Source of the DNA: Pseudomonadota bacterium
Lineage (GTDB): Bacteria > Pseudomonadota > Alphaproteobacteria > Sphingomonadales > Sphingomonadaceae
Direction: 5' to 3'
DNA length: 64,000 bases
Assembly: GCA_020160755.1 (NCBI GenBank)
Contig: JAIUPN010000001.1
Span: 124,001-188,000, forward strand
The notes under the pieces are model-generated. The model did no database searches, was not told the origin of the DNA, and worked only from the letters and a program-made list of their open reading frames with translations. Positions within the stretch are counted from its first letter, which is position 1, and every line of letters starts with the position of its first letter. Below, piece after piece: positions 1-8,499 of the stretch. A program made the position numbers and the translations under genes.

Positions 1-586
1 CGCCGACACCGCCCTGTTTGAGCCGGGTTTCGAGGCGCGTGATTTCGGCATTGAGGTCGGCGCTGCGGCGCTGCGAGTCGCTGATCTGCGTTCCGACATC
101 TTCGCCGCTGATCCGCGTCGCCGCGAGCACGCCTTCGGCCTTTTCGACGCTGGAGAGCGCATCGCGGCCGAATTTGCGCGCGATCGCCGGGTCGAGCTTG
201 AAGAGGAGCTGTGCTTCGACCTCGTTTTCGCGCACGAGACGATAGGTCATCCCGGCGATCCGGCAGCGATTGGTGCCGAGCGCTTCGCAGGCGGCGGCAT
301 GTTCCTCCTGGACCTTTGCTATGCGATTGTCGTCGAGGCGGAAGGCGTAGGCATAGTTGAACGCGACGCCCGGCGCCGATGTGATGCCGATATTGGGACT
401 GCGCATTTCGGGTGGGGGCGCCATTGCTGGCGGGGCGGGAATGGACTGAGTTGCGGGCGACACGGCTTCTGAAACGTCGACCGGCGCCATGTCATAGGCA
501 GGGGCTTGCTTGAGCGATTCCGAGTTTTTTTCCGAACAGCCGATCAGGGCGAGCGCCATCGCGCCCGCTAAGAGCTTGGTTTTCAT
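1..586 (-). CDS. DUF4349-like lipoprotein, C-terminus cut off by window edge
   Basis: The gene starts at the ATG at 586 and runs off the left edge, so about 195 residues are visible. The N-terminus is a lipoprotein signal peptide with a short Lys-containing n-region and a lipobox ending ALIGC (Cys17), so the mature protein should be lipid-anchored. A low-complexity Pro/Ala linker follows. The visible C-terminal part (SSVEKAEGVL, then GTQISDSQRRSADLNAEI and a heptad-like coiled coil) resembles DUF4349 proteins, which carry a periplasmic domain, a coiled coil and usually a C-terminal membrane helix. The function of that family is not established. The family call is from pattern recognition and the missing C-terminus cannot be checked. 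Confidence 0.6.
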   Translation of the reverse strand, partial: MKTKLLAGAMALALIGCSEKNSESLKQAPAYDMAPVDVSEAVSPATQSIPAPPAMAPPPEMRSPNIGITSAPGVAFNYAYAFRLDDNRIAKVQEEHAAACEALGTNRCRIAGMTYRLVRENEVEAQLLFKLDPAIARKFGRDALSSVEKAEGVLAATRISGEDVGTQISDSQRRSADLNAEITRLETRLKQGGVG

Positions 587-659
587 GAAGTCTCTCCCAA
601 CATGCGACTCATAGCCGCATGTGATGTCATATCATAATTGAAAGAGTAGACAATCCGTT

Positions 660-2978
660 TCAGGCGAGCTTGATGAAGCTGTCGAGCACCCTCTTGCTGC
701 CGGCCTGTTCGAACTCGACCTCGAGCTTGTTGCCGTCGATATCGATGATCTCGCCATAGCCGAACTTCTCGTGAAACACGCGCATCCCGATGGTGAGGTC
801 GGCGCGCGCTTTGGCGCCGACCGATGCTGCCGGGCCTTTTTCGCTGGGCGCCGGCGCACGCGTGATGGTCGACGATCCGGCGACCGCGCGCTGCCATGCC
901 GGGCCGCGCGTCATCGTCCGCGCCGACTGACGCCCGGAGGTGTTGGCGGCAACATGCGCGAAAGGATCGCCCTGCGCCGACCAGTTCGCGCGCCACAGGC
1001 TTTGTCCGCCGCCGAAGCTGTTTTCGCTGTCGACATGTTCGGGCGGGATTTCGGCGATGAAACGGCTCGGGATGCTGCTCATCCACTGGCCATAAATGCG
1101 GCGATTTGCTGCGTGATAGATGCTCGCGCGCTGCCGGGCGCGGGTGATCGCGACATAGGCGAGGCGGCGTTCCTCTTCGAGGCTTGCGACCCCGCCTTCA
1201 TCCATCGACCGCTGCGACGGAAAGACGCCGTCCTCCCATCCCGCGAGGAAGACATGGTCGAACTCGAGGCCTTTCGCGGCGTGGATCGTCATGATCGTGA
1301 CCGTTTCGGCCGTGTCGTCATTGTCGCGGTCCATGACGAGGCTGACATGCTCGAGGAAGGCTTCGAGCGATTCATATTCCTCCATCGCGCGGACGAGTTC
1401 GGACAGGTTTTCGAGCCGCCCCGCGGCCTCGACGCTGCGGTCGGCCTGGAGCATCGCGGTGTAGCCCGATTCATCGAGGATCAGCTGGGTCAGCTCGGGA
1501 TGCGACAGCGCGTTCGCCTTCGCCTGCCAGTTCCGCATCTGCGCGACGAAATTGGCGAGCTGGCGGCGCGCCTGCGGGGTCAATTCGTCGGTTTCGGTGA
1601 TCCGCGACGCGGCATTCAGCAGCGGCAGTTGCTCGGCGCGCGCGAACTGGTGGATGCGTTGAAGCGCCTTGTCGCCGAGCCCGCGTTTCGGGACGTTGAC
1701 GATACGCTCGAAGGCGAGGTCGTCGGCACTCGACTGGACGAGACGAAGATAGGCGAGGGCGTCGCGGATTTCGGCGCGCTCGTAGAAGCGGAAGCCGCCG
1801 ACTATTCGGTACGGCATGCCGATCGCGATGAAGCGGTCTTCGAACTCGCGCGTCTGGAACTGCGCGCGGACGAGGATCGCGGCGCGGTCGAGCGAGACGC
1901 GTCGACGCTGCAGCGTCTCCAGCTCTTCCCCGATGCGCCGAGCTTCTTCGGGGCCGTCCCACACACCGACGACGCGCAGCTTGTCGCCGGGTTCGAGTTC
2001 GGTCCACAGCGTTTTGCCGAGCCGGCCGCTGTTCTGCGCGATCAGCGCCGAGGCGGCGGCAAGGATTTGCGGCGTCGAGCGGTAATTCTGTTCGAGGCGG
2101 ATCACCGTCGCGCCGGGGAAATCCTTGTCGAAGCGCAGAATGTTTGCGACCTCGGCGCCGCGCCAGCTGTATACCGACTGATCATCGTCGCCGACGACGC
2201 AGATATTCTTTCGCGCCTGCGCAAGCAGCCGCAGCCACAGATACTGGCTCGCATTGGTGTCCTGATATTCGTCGACGAGGATATATTTGAAGCGTTGCTG
2301 ATATTGTTCGAGCACGTCGCGGTGGTTTTTCAGGATCACCAGCATGTGGAGCAGCAGGTCGCCGAAGTCGCAGGCGTTCAATGTCTTCAGTCGCGCCTGA
2401 TACAGCGCATAGAAATGCTGCCCCTTGCCGTCGGCATAGGCTTCCTTGTCCGCCGCATCGAGGTCGGCGGGGGTCAGCCCGCGGTTCTTCCATTTGTCGA
2501 TCAGCCCCGCGAGCTGGCGCGCGGGCCAGCGTTTCTCGTCGAGCCCTTCGGCCTGAATGAGCTGCTTGAGCACGCGAAGCTGGTCGTCGGTGTCGAGGAT
2601 GGTGAAATTGCTCTGGAGGCCCACCAGTTCGGCGTGACGCCGCAGCATCTTCGCTGCGATGCTGTGAAAGGTGCCGAGCCAGGGCATCCCCTCGACCGCG
2701 TCGCCGATCATCCGCCCGATGCGCTCGCGCATCTCGCGCGCCGCCTTGTTGGTGAAAGTCACCGCGAGGATCTCGGACGGCCAGGCGCGCCGCGTCGCGA
2801 TGATGTGCGCGAGCCGCGCGGTCAGCGCCGCGGTCTTGCCCGTGCCGGCGCCCGCGAGCATCAGCACCGGGCCTTCGGTCGTCAGCACCGCCTGTCGCTG
2901 CGGACCGTTCAACCCTTGCAGATAGGGCGGGTCCGAGGGGTCGGGGCGGGTCAGGTCGGGCGTCGAGATGGGGGGCAT
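660..2978 (-). CDS. uvrD: ATP-dependent DNA helicase UvrD/PcrA
   Basis: Superfamily 1A 3'-5' helicase of about 772 residues that unwinds DNA in nucleotide excision and mismatch repair. Numbered from a possible GTG at 2984, the motifs are: Q-motif LNGPQRQAV (25-33), Walker A AGAGTGKT (44-51), motif II VDEYQDTN (237-244), motif III GDDDQSVYSWRGA (about 264-276), motif IV LEQNYRST (about 296-303), and MTIHAAKGLEF near the C-terminal third. The last 50 residues (GMRVFHEKFGYGEI and onward) match the PcrA/UvrD Tudor-like tail that contacts RNA polymerase. ATG 2978 is chosen over GTG 2984; neither has a strong ribosome binding site. It lies 16 nt downstream of the DUF2520 gene on the same strand, so the two may be cotranscribed. 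Confidence 0.97.
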   Translation of the reverse strand: MPPISTPDLTRPDPSDPPYLQGLNGPQRQAVLTTEGPVLMLAGAGTGKTAALTARLAHIIATRRAWPSEILAVTFTNKAAREMRERIGRMIGDAVEGMPWLGTFHSIAAKMLRRHAELVGLQSNFTILDTDDQLRVLKQLIQAEGLDEKRWPARQLAGLIDKWKNRGLTPADLDAADKEAYADGKGQHFYALYQARLKTLNACDFGDLLLHMLVILKNHRDVLEQYQQRFKYILVDEYQDTNASQYLWLRLLAQARKNICVVGDDDQSVYSWRGAEVANILRFDKDFPGATVIRLEQNYRSTPQILAAASALIAQNSGRLGKTLWTELEPGDKLRVVGVWDGPEEARRIGEELETLQRRRVSLDRAAILVRAQFQTREFEDRFIAIGMPYRIVGGFRFYERAEIRDALAYLRLVQSSADDLAFERIVNVPKRGLGDKALQRIHQFARAEQLPLLNAASRITETDELTPQARRQLANFVAQMRNWQAKANALSHPELTQLILDESGYTAMLQADRSVEAAGRLENLSELVRAMEEYESLEAFLEHVSLVMDRDNDDTAETVTIMTIHAAKGLEFDHVFLAGWEDGVFPSQRSMDEGGVASLEEERRLAYVAITRARQRASIYHAANRRIYGQWMSSIPSRFIAEIPPEHVDSENSFGGGQSLWRANWSAQGDPFAHVAANTSGRQSARTMTRGPAWQRAVAGSSTITRAPAPSEKGPAASVGAKARADLTIGMRVFHEKFGYGEIIDIDGNKLEVEFEQAGSKRVLDSFIKLA

Positions 2979-2994
2979 GTTCACGCGCGAACGA

Positions 2995-3876
2995 TTAGGG
3001 AACAGCGAGCAGGCTGTCCAGTGCGGTGAGGTGGTCCGAAGGCAAGTTTCCGGCGCGTTTCAACTCGTCGAGTGTGGCAAGCGCCATCGCGCGATAGGCC
3101 GGCAGAAGGTCCGGGCTGTGCGCCGCCATTGCATCGAGATGGTCGCCGATCGTCTGCGCATCGCCGCGTAGCAACGGCCCCGACAATCCTGCAAAACCGA
3201 GCGCGAGGCTGTTTTCAAGCGCCGCGCGGACGAGCGGCGCGAGCAGCGCCGCCGGATCGTCGACCCCGGCATCCTCCAGCGCGTGCGTCGCGCCCGTGAT
3301 CAGCGTTACCAGATGGTTCGACGCGTGGCAGAGTGCGGCGTGATAGAGCGCCCGCCGGTCCTCTGCGACTTCGACCGCGACACCGCCGAGCAGCGCGACG
3401 AACTGTTTCGCGCGGTCGGTTGCGTCAGCCGTCGAACCGGTAATCGCAAAGCGCGCGCCCGCCATGCGCTGCACCTCACCAGCGGGATCGCCGGTAAAGG
3501 TCATCGCGGGGTGGATCGCAGCGGTCAGCGCGCCGGCGCTGCGCAGCGGTTCGAGGATGGCGGCACCGCTGCGGCCGCTGACATGAAAGATAAAGCGGTC
3601 GCGGCTTGCCGGAGGCAAAGCGGCTATATCGCTGATGACGTCGGATAGCGCATCGTCGGCGACGGCGATCGCAATGACGTCGCATTGAGTCATGAGCTGT
3701 CCGATCGCGGGCGCCGTGATGGCGCCGATCCGTGTCGCAGCGGCAGCGGTTCGTTCAGGCGAGCGACCCCACATCATCCGGGGCAGGGTCGAATGCGGCG
3801 CGAATGCCAATGCAAGCGCCTGCGCAACGCGGCCCGCGCCGACGACACCGGGTTGATGGAAACGGAGACCGGTCAT
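2995..3876 (-). CDS. Rossmann-like/DUF2520 domain protein
   Basis: A protein of 293 residues with an N-terminal dinucleotide-binding loop (GVVGAGRVAQAL near residue 10) and a helical C-terminal domain of DUF2520 type. Its layout resembles 6-phosphogluconate and hydroxyisobutyrate dehydrogenases or pyrroline-5-carboxylate reductase. The segment HPAMTFTGDP is typical of the family. The substrate is unknown for the family in general. The reading frame stays open upstream to 3978, but homologous sequence begins at MTGLRFHQPG, so ATG 3876 is chosen; the extra upstream codons overlap an intergenic repeat. The gene sits just upstream of uvrD on the same strand. Confidence 0.85.
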   Translation of the reverse strand: MTGLRFHQPGVVGAGRVAQALALAFAPHSTLPRMMWGRSPERTAAAATRIGAITAPAIGQLMTQCDVIAIAVADDALSDVISDIAALPPASRDRFIFHVSGRSGAAILEPLRSAGALTAAIHPAMTFTGDPAGEVQRMAGARFAITGSTADATDRAKQFVALLGGVAVEVAEDRRALYHAALCHASNHLVTLITGATHALEDAGVDDPAALLAPLVRAALENSLALGFAGLSGPLLRGDAQTIGDHLDAMAAHSPDLLPAYRAMALATLDELKRAGNLPSDHLTALDSLLAVP

Positions 3877-3929
3877 GGGCGCGACGTAGCGCGGGGGCGA
3901 TGGTTTGCCAACGGAACGTCGGCTTTCGA

Positions 3930-3978
3930 CCGATTGCGGACATCGAGCGCTGGCAATGAAGTGCCCGATTGCGGACAT
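3930..3978. repeat. Two direct copies of a 14-bp intergenic motif
   Basis: The motif CCGATTGCGGACAT occurs at 3930-3943 and again at 3965-3978, 35 bp apart. The preceding bases (cggctttcga) resemble a dispersed intergenic sequence common in sphingomonad genomes, where it produces spurious peptides beginning MSAIGRK. Both copies lie between the DUF2520 gene and the orphan gene at 3989. The repeat itself is directly visible; membership of a dispersed family is from memory. Confidence 0.5.
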
Positions 3979-3988
3979 CCGGTAAACG

Positions 3989-4393
3989 ATGCAAAGTTCA
4001 TGGATGCAACATTCGTCCTTAGTCGCCTTTCTTTCCGGAACTCTAACCGCAGAAGCTTTTGCTGAAGAAATCGCCGATGAGGTGGGCGCATTTTATGCTG
4101 ATCTTCACGAAACCCGGCACGGCTTCATCGACATTTCAAACGGGCCAAATTTTGTCATGGATCAGGCCGCTGCTCGACTGTTGCTGCATGCGATAGCCGC
4201 CAAGAAAATGCCTGCTGAAGCAGCGGTCTACGTTGCCGATTGCATCGTAGCGAGTGACGATATTGAGTTTGCTGATGAAGCGACACGAGATGCAGTGTCC
4301 TTTGTCGAAGATGACAGCAGCCTCTTTATAGATGGCCGCAGTGAGATCTGGACGCAGAAAGAAATCTTGAACGCTTTGGAAAAGCTCAATTGA
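3989..4393 (+). CDS. Hypothetical protein, AT-richer than neighbours
   Basis: A protein of 134 residues (129 if ATG 4004 is the start). I do not recognise a family. It is acidic and predicted mostly helical, with no signal peptide or membrane segment and no obvious catalytic motif. Codon use is visibly less GC-rich than flanking genes (runs such as ttttgctgaagaaatcgccgatgag), which suggests recent acquisition. It is preceded by the short direct repeats at 3930-3978 and transcribed away from the DUF2520 gene. It could be the cargo or immunity-like remnant of a small insertion, but nothing in the sequence proves that. A real gene is likely because the frame is open and protein-like throughout. 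Confidence 0.6.
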   Translation: MQSSWMQHSSLVAFLSGTLTAEAFAEEIADEVGAFYADLHETRHGFIDISNGPNFVMDQAAARLLLHAIAAKKMPAEAAVYVADCIVASDDIEFADEATRDAVSFVEDDSSLFIDGRSEIWTQKEILNALEKLN

Positions 4394-4499
4394 GCATCTG
4401 GTTTGTCGATCTTGGACGTCAAAATGCTCACTTCCGCTTCCCACCCCAAAACCGTCATGCGGACTTTATCTCGCCATTCCCACCCTCTACGGTCTGGCC

Positions 4500-5066
4500 A
4501 TGCTGAATTCCCGGATCGTTCGACTGGCTGGCACCGCGTTCGCGGTCCTCGCGCTCTCCGCCTGCGCCGGCGCCAAATATCGCCCCGTCGCCGATACGCC
4601 GGTGCGTATTGGTCCGGCCTATACGGTTCGCGGCGCGACCTATGTGCCTGCGGCGGCGCCCGCCTATGACGCGCTCGGCTATGCGAGCTGGTACGGCAGC
4701 GAGTCGGGGAACCGCACCGCCAACGGCGAGCAGTTTCGTCCCGGCTGGATCACCGCCGCGCACACGACACTGCCGCTCCCGACCTATGTCGAGGTGACCG
4801 CGCTCGACACCGGGCGGCGGATCATCGTCCGCGTCAACGATCGCGGTCCGTTCGCGCTCTGGCGCGTCATCGACCTGTCGCGCGGCGCGGCGGAAGAACT
4901 CGGCATGAAGGCGCAGGGTCAGGCCGCGGTGCGCGTGCGCCGCGTCGAACCATCGGAAAAGGATCGCGAGCGGCTGCGCAAGGGCAAGCCCGCGGCCTCG
5001 CTCGCGCCGGTCGCCGAACGCGAATTGCAGCGGCTGCGCGCGCAGCTTCCGGCGCGGGGACGTTAA
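4500..5066 (+). CDS. rlpA: RlpA-family septal ring lytic transglycosylase-like lipoprotein
   Basis: A protein of 188 residues. A signal peptide ends in lipobox LSAC (Cys22), so it should be a lipoprotein. The double-psi beta-barrel domain spans about 60-160 and holds the RlpA hallmarks: GYASWYG, TANGE.F, TAAHTTLPLPTYVEV, VRVNDRGPF and IDLS.GAA..LGM. The acidic residue and the Asp of VRVNDRG match positions needed for cleavage of naked glycan strands in RlpA enzymes. The C-terminal SPOR domain that targets many RlpA proteins to division sites is absent; the tail is only a basic stretch. That makes this the short RlpA form. It is a monocistronic-looking gene ahead of the MHS transporter. Confidence 0.9.
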   Translation: MLNSRIVRLAGTAFAVLALSACAGAKYRPVADTPVRIGPAYTVRGATYVPAAAPAYDALGYASWYGSESGNRTANGEQFRPGWITAAHTTLPLPTYVEVTALDTGRRIIVRVNDRGPFALWRVIDLSRGAAEELGMKAQGQAAVRVRRVEPSEKDRERLRKGKPAASLAPVAERELQRLRAQLPARGR

Positions 5067-5130
5067 TCCGGCTTGCACGGGTCGCGGTAACGCGTCCAAA
5101 GCGGCGCCGGTATCAAAAAGGGGAGGGGCA

Positions 5131-6411
5131 TTGGCCGTGGATCTGGCACCCTATCGCAAGCATCGGCGCATTCTGACCGCGAGCCTCGTCGGCACTGCGG
5201 TCGAATTCTATGATTTCTATATCTATGGCACCGCGGCGGCGCTGGTGTTCGGGCCGCTCTTCTTTCCCTCGGAATCGCCGTCGGCGCAGCTGATGCTCAG
5301 CTTCATGAGCTTCGGCCTCGCCTTCTTCGCGCGGCCGGTCGGCGCGATCGTCTTCGGCCATTATGGCGACCGCATCGGGCGCAAGTCGACGCTCGTCGCG
5401 TCGCTGATGCTCATGGGCGCCTCGACTTTGCTGATCGCCTTCCTGCCGACCTATGCGATGGTCGGCTGGGTCGCGCCCTTGCTGCTGTGCATCCTGCGCT
5501 TCGGTCAAGGGTTCGGGCTTGGCGGCGAATGGGGCGGGGCGGCCTTGCTCGCCGTCGAAAACGCCCCGCCGGGATGGAAATCGCGCTTCGGCATGTTCCC
5601 GCAGCTCGGTGCTCCGGTGGGGTTCATCGCGGCGAACGGACTGTTCCTGTTGCTCGGGCTGGGGCTCAGCGACGCCGATTTCGCGGCGTGGGGCTGGCGC
5701 ATTCCGTTCCTTTTTTCGGCGCTTCTCGTCGGGCTGGGGCTATGGGTGCGGCTGAAGATCGGTGAGACGCCCGACTTCAAGGAAGCGCTGGAGAAGGAAG
5801 CGCCGGTCGGCGTCCCGCTCGGCGAATTGTTCCGGCACCATCTGGTCGCGACGCTTGCCGGGACCTTCGCGGTCGTCGCCTGTTTCGCGATCTTCTATCT
5901 CGCGACGAGTTTCGCGCTGGCGCACGGGACGACGACGCTCGGCTATCCGAAGGAGCAGTTCCTGCTGATCCAGCTCGGCGCGATCCTGTTCATGGCGGCG
6001 GGCATCGTCTTTGCGGGCTATATGAGCGACGCGTCGAGCGCACAGCGCGTGCTGACATGGGGATGCGGTGCGACAGTGCTCGTTGGTTTCCTGTTCGGGC
6101 CATCGCTGGCGTCGGGAAGCTGGCTGACGATCTTCCTCGGACTGGCGACCGCGTTATTCGTCATGGGGCTGGTCTATGGCCCGCTCGGCAGCTGGCTCAC
6201 CGCACTGTTCCCGGTGCAGGTGCGTTATACGGGTGCCTCGATCGCCTTCAACGCGGGTGGCATTTTGGGCGGCGCGATGGCGCCGATCATCGCGCAGGCG
6301 CTCGCCGAACGTGGCGGGACCGAAACCGTAGGTTATTATCTGGCGCTGGCGGGTGTGGTGAGCTGGCTTGGGCTGCTTATGGTGCGGCGGCAGATGATCG
6401 GGCAAGCCTGA
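5131..6411 (+). CDS. MFS transporter, metabolite:H+ symporter (MHS) family
   Basis: An inner-membrane transporter of 426 residues with 12 predicted helices. The start region is typical of the MHS/ProP-KgtP group (GTAVEFYDFYIYGTAAAL). The loop 2-3 signature GHYGDRIGRKSTL and the helix-4 segment RFGQGFGLGGEWGGAALL are clear. Members carry dicarboxylates, betaine, shikimate or related acids with protons; the substrate cannot be told here. The frame opens with TTG 5131, 4 nt after GGAGG (5122-5126). GTG 5137, 10 nt after it, is an equally possible start. The 3' end overlaps the convergent rsmD gene by 35 nt. Confidence 0.9.
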   Translation: MAVDLAPYRKHRRILTASLVGTAVEFYDFYIYGTAAALVFGPLFFPSESPSAQLMLSFMSFGLAFFARPVGAIVFGHYGDRIGRKSTLVASLMLMGASTLLIAFLPTYAMVGWVAPLLLCILRFGQGFGLGGEWGGAALLAVENAPPGWKSRFGMFPQLGAPVGFIAANGLFLLLGLGLSDADFAAWGWRIPFLFSALLVGLGLWVRLKIGETPDFKEALEKEAPVGVPLGELFRHHLVATLAGTFAVVACFAIFYLATSFALAHGTTTLGYPKEQFLLIQLGAILFMAAGIVFAGYMSDASSAQRVLTWGCGATVLVGFLFGPSLASGSWLTIFLGLATALFVMGLVYGPLGSWLTALFPVQVRYTGASIAFNAGGILGGAMAPIIAQALAERGGTETVGYYLALAGVVSWLGLLMVRRQMIGQA

Positions 6412-6940
6412 GCAGCGTCAGCTTCGCCTTGCCGACCTTACGTGTCGCATCGATTTCGAAGCCCGCGACATCAATGGTCTCATTGTGCGCTGTTTCGACC
6501 GAAATCCAGCTGTCGGCGCCGATCCAGCCGAGGCGATTGAGCTTGTCGAGCGCCACGCTGCCCGCCCCGGTGTCATAGGGCGCGTCGAGCATCAGCAGGT
6601 CGTACGTACGCCGGGCTGGCCCGAGCGCGAGCACCGACCCGGAGCGGATGTCGGCGCGCGGCGTGGCGCCAAGCGTTCCCAGATTCTTGCGCAGCACGTC
6701 GATCGCGTCGCGGTCCTGTTCGGCGAACAGGCATTGCTCGGCTCCGCGTGACAGCGCCTCGATGCCGAGCGCGCCCGAACCCGCGAACAGGTCGGCGACG
6801 TGAAGCCCCTCGAAACTGCCGACGCGGCTGGTCAGCATCGAGAAAAGCGTCTCGCGCGTGCGGTCTGCGGTGGGGCGTGTCGCGTCATTCTTCGGCGCGA
6901 GCAGTTTGCGGCCGCGCCATTCGCCAGCGATAACGCGCAT
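6377..6940 (-). CDS. rsmD: 16S rRNA (guanine(966)-N(2))-methyltransferase RsmD
   Basis: A protein of 187 residues. It opens with the RsmD signature MRVIAGEWRGRKL and has RPTADRTRETLFSML, the SAM-binding motif LFAGSGALGIEALSRGA, and catalytic motif DAPYD (a variant of the usual DPPY). It methylates the exocyclic amine of G966 in 16S rRNA during small-subunit assembly. The start at 6940 shares its A with the TGA of the upstream pseudouridine synthase gene (TGATG), which implies translational coupling. The frame remains open upstream, but those codons are antisense-like arginine-rich sequence. Confidence 0.95.
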   Translation of the reverse strand: MRVIAGEWRGRKLLAPKNDATRPTADRTRETLFSMLTSRVGSFEGLHVADLFAGSGALGIEALSRGAEQCLFAEQDRDAIDVLRKNLGTLGATPRADIRSGSVLALGPARRTYDLLMLDAPYDTGAGSVALDKLNRLGWIGADSWISVETAHNETIDVAGFEIDATRKVGKAKLTLLRLARSSAAAP

Positions 6941-7800
6941 CAGCCCATCTGCCGCCGGAATTTGAACAATTCGTCGCGCGGGACGACATCGACCGCGCCG
7001 AGCGGCATGTCGCCCAGCTCGAATGCGCCATAGCGCGTGCGGATCAGGCGGCTGACCTGCAACCCGAAATGTTCGAGCACCTTGCGCACTTCGCGGTTCT
7101 TGCCCTCGGTCAGCGTCATCTCGACCCACTGGTTGCGACCGGTGCGGCGTTCGAGGTTGGCGTCGATCTTGCCATAGCGCACGCCGTCGATCTCGATCCC
7201 CATCGCCAGCTCCTCAAGCTGCGCCTGGCTGATGTCGCCAAAGGCGCGGGCGCGATAGGTGCGCTCGACCCCGCTTGCGGGCAGTTCGAGCTGGCGCTTG
7301 AATTCGCCGTCGTTGGTGAGCAGCAGCAGCCCTTCGGTGTTATAGTCGAGGCGGCCGACGGGCATCAGGCGGGGCAGATCCTTGGGCAGCAAATCGTAGA
7401 TCGTCTTGCGCCCCTTGGGGTCGCGCGCCGCGGTGATGCAGCCCGCGGGTTTGTGGAAGCGGTAGAGGCGCGTCGAGACGGGCTTCGCGACCGGATTGCC
7501 GTCGACGGTCAACCCTTCGAGCGACGACAGCAACGGCGCGGGCTGGACGATGACCTGCCCGTTCAGCGCGATGCGGCCTTCCTCGACCATGCGCTCGACA
7601 TCGCGGCGCGATCCGACCCCGGCGCGTGCCAGCAGCTTGGCGATCCGTTGCGGCCCGTCCTCGCGTTCGGCCTCGGCGGGCTTCGATTTGAGTGCGGATG
7701 CGACACCGCGCGCGGCGCGGCGGCCTTTCGGCGCGTCGCGATCGCCGGGGGCTTTCGGCGCCGAGCGGGGTGCGGAGCGGGGTGGACGGCGTGTCGTCAT
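6940..7800 (-). CDS. rluB: RluB/RsuA-family rRNA pseudouridine synthase
   Basis: A protein of 286 residues. A basic, Pro/Arg-rich N-terminal tail of about 45 residues leads into an S4 RNA-binding domain (RIAKLLARAGVGSRRDVERM). The RsuA-type catalytic domain follows, with the catalytic-Asp motif MPVGRLDYNTEGLLLLTNDG and later GKNREVRKVLEHFG. RluB makes pseudouridine 2605 in 23S rRNA; assignment to RluB rather than RluE/RluF or RsuA rests on the S4 domain plus general resemblance. It is coupled to rsmD through TGATG, giving a two-gene rRNA-modification operon. Confidence 0.92.
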   Translation of the reverse strand: MTTRRPPRSAPRSAPKAPGDRDAPKGRRAARGVASALKSKPAEAEREDGPQRIAKLLARAGVGSRRDVERMVEEGRIALNGQVIVQPAPLLSSLEGLTVDGNPVAKPVSTRLYRFHKPAGCITAARDPKGRKTIYDLLPKDLPRLMPVGRLDYNTEGLLLLTNDGEFKRQLELPASGVERTYRARAFGDISQAQLEELAMGIEIDGVRYGKIDANLERRTGRNQWVEMTLTEGKNREVRKVLEHFGLQVSRLIRTRYGAFELGDMPLGAVDVVPRDELFKFRRQMG

Positions 7801-7956
7801 CGGAACGGATGCGGCTTTCTTGTCGTTTTCGAAGGGAAATAGTGTTGCGTTGTGATCACGCTCATAGCCGGAAAAGACTCGCTTCGTCGATGGGAAGCAG
7901 AAGCAATCTTGCAGGACGGCGCGGAGCGGGTCATGGCGACGTTAAAGGGAGTCATC

Positions 7957-8394
7957 ATGCTCTTCGTCCATCGCCCGACCTGCATCAAGCGGCTGCTGAT
8001 TATCGAGGATGATCCGCTGACCGCGTTCGACAACGAACACACGCTGAAACACAGCGGGTACGAGATCGTCGCGACGGTCGATTCGGGCGAAGCCGCGGTG
8101 CCGATCATCGCCGCCGAAACGATCGACGCACTTGTCCTCGACCTCGGCCTTGCGGGACATATGACGGGGCGCGAAGTCGCCCGGCTGGCGCGCGACCGCG
8201 GTATCGCGGTGCTGCTGGTGACCGGACAATGCCCGGAGGATGCCGCCGACATTGCCGTCGCCTGCCTTGGCAAACCGCACAGTCCTTCGGCGCTCATCGC
8301 GGCGCTGCGCGCGGTCGAGACGATGACGTGCAAGAATCAGGCGCCGCGCAAGGTCAGCGGGCTACAGACCTATTGGCGCCCCGCCGCGGCGTGA
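7957..8394 (+). CDS. Stand-alone response-regulator receiver protein
   Basis: A protein of 145 residues from ATG 7957, which is preceded by AAAGGGAG about 5 nt upstream; a longer frame begins at 7852 but lacks this spacing. The receiver fold is clear: acidic pair LLIIEDDPL near residue 15, phospho-acceptor in LVLDLGLAG (Asp about 60), a conserved Thr/Ser in LLVTGQ, and the KPHSPSAL segment with the invariant Lys followed by Pro. There is no output domain; the short tail (to QTYWRPAAA) is basic. Such single-domain regulators act as phosphate shuttles or partners of histidine kinases. No kinase gene lies nearby, so the partner is unknown. Confidence 0.87.
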   Translation: MLFVHRPTCIKRLLIIEDDPLTAFDNEHTLKHSGYEIVATVDSGEAAVPIIAAETIDALVLDLGLAGHMTGREVARLARDRGIAVLLVTGQCPEDAADIAVACLGKPHSPSALIAALRAVETMTCKNQAPRKVSGLQTYWRPAAA

Positions 8395-8499
8395 GCGCGA
8401 CCAGCCGATAAATAGCCGCTTCCAATTTGATGCCGAGCCTTTAGGCCGTTTCCCAAGAAGCAATAGCATCCGCCGGCCGGATGCGCGGGGAGCGTGTGC

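Noticed and set aside
771..3029. 752-codon plus-strand open frame opposite uvrD
   Set aside because: uvrD has all helicase motifs; the opposite frame has none.
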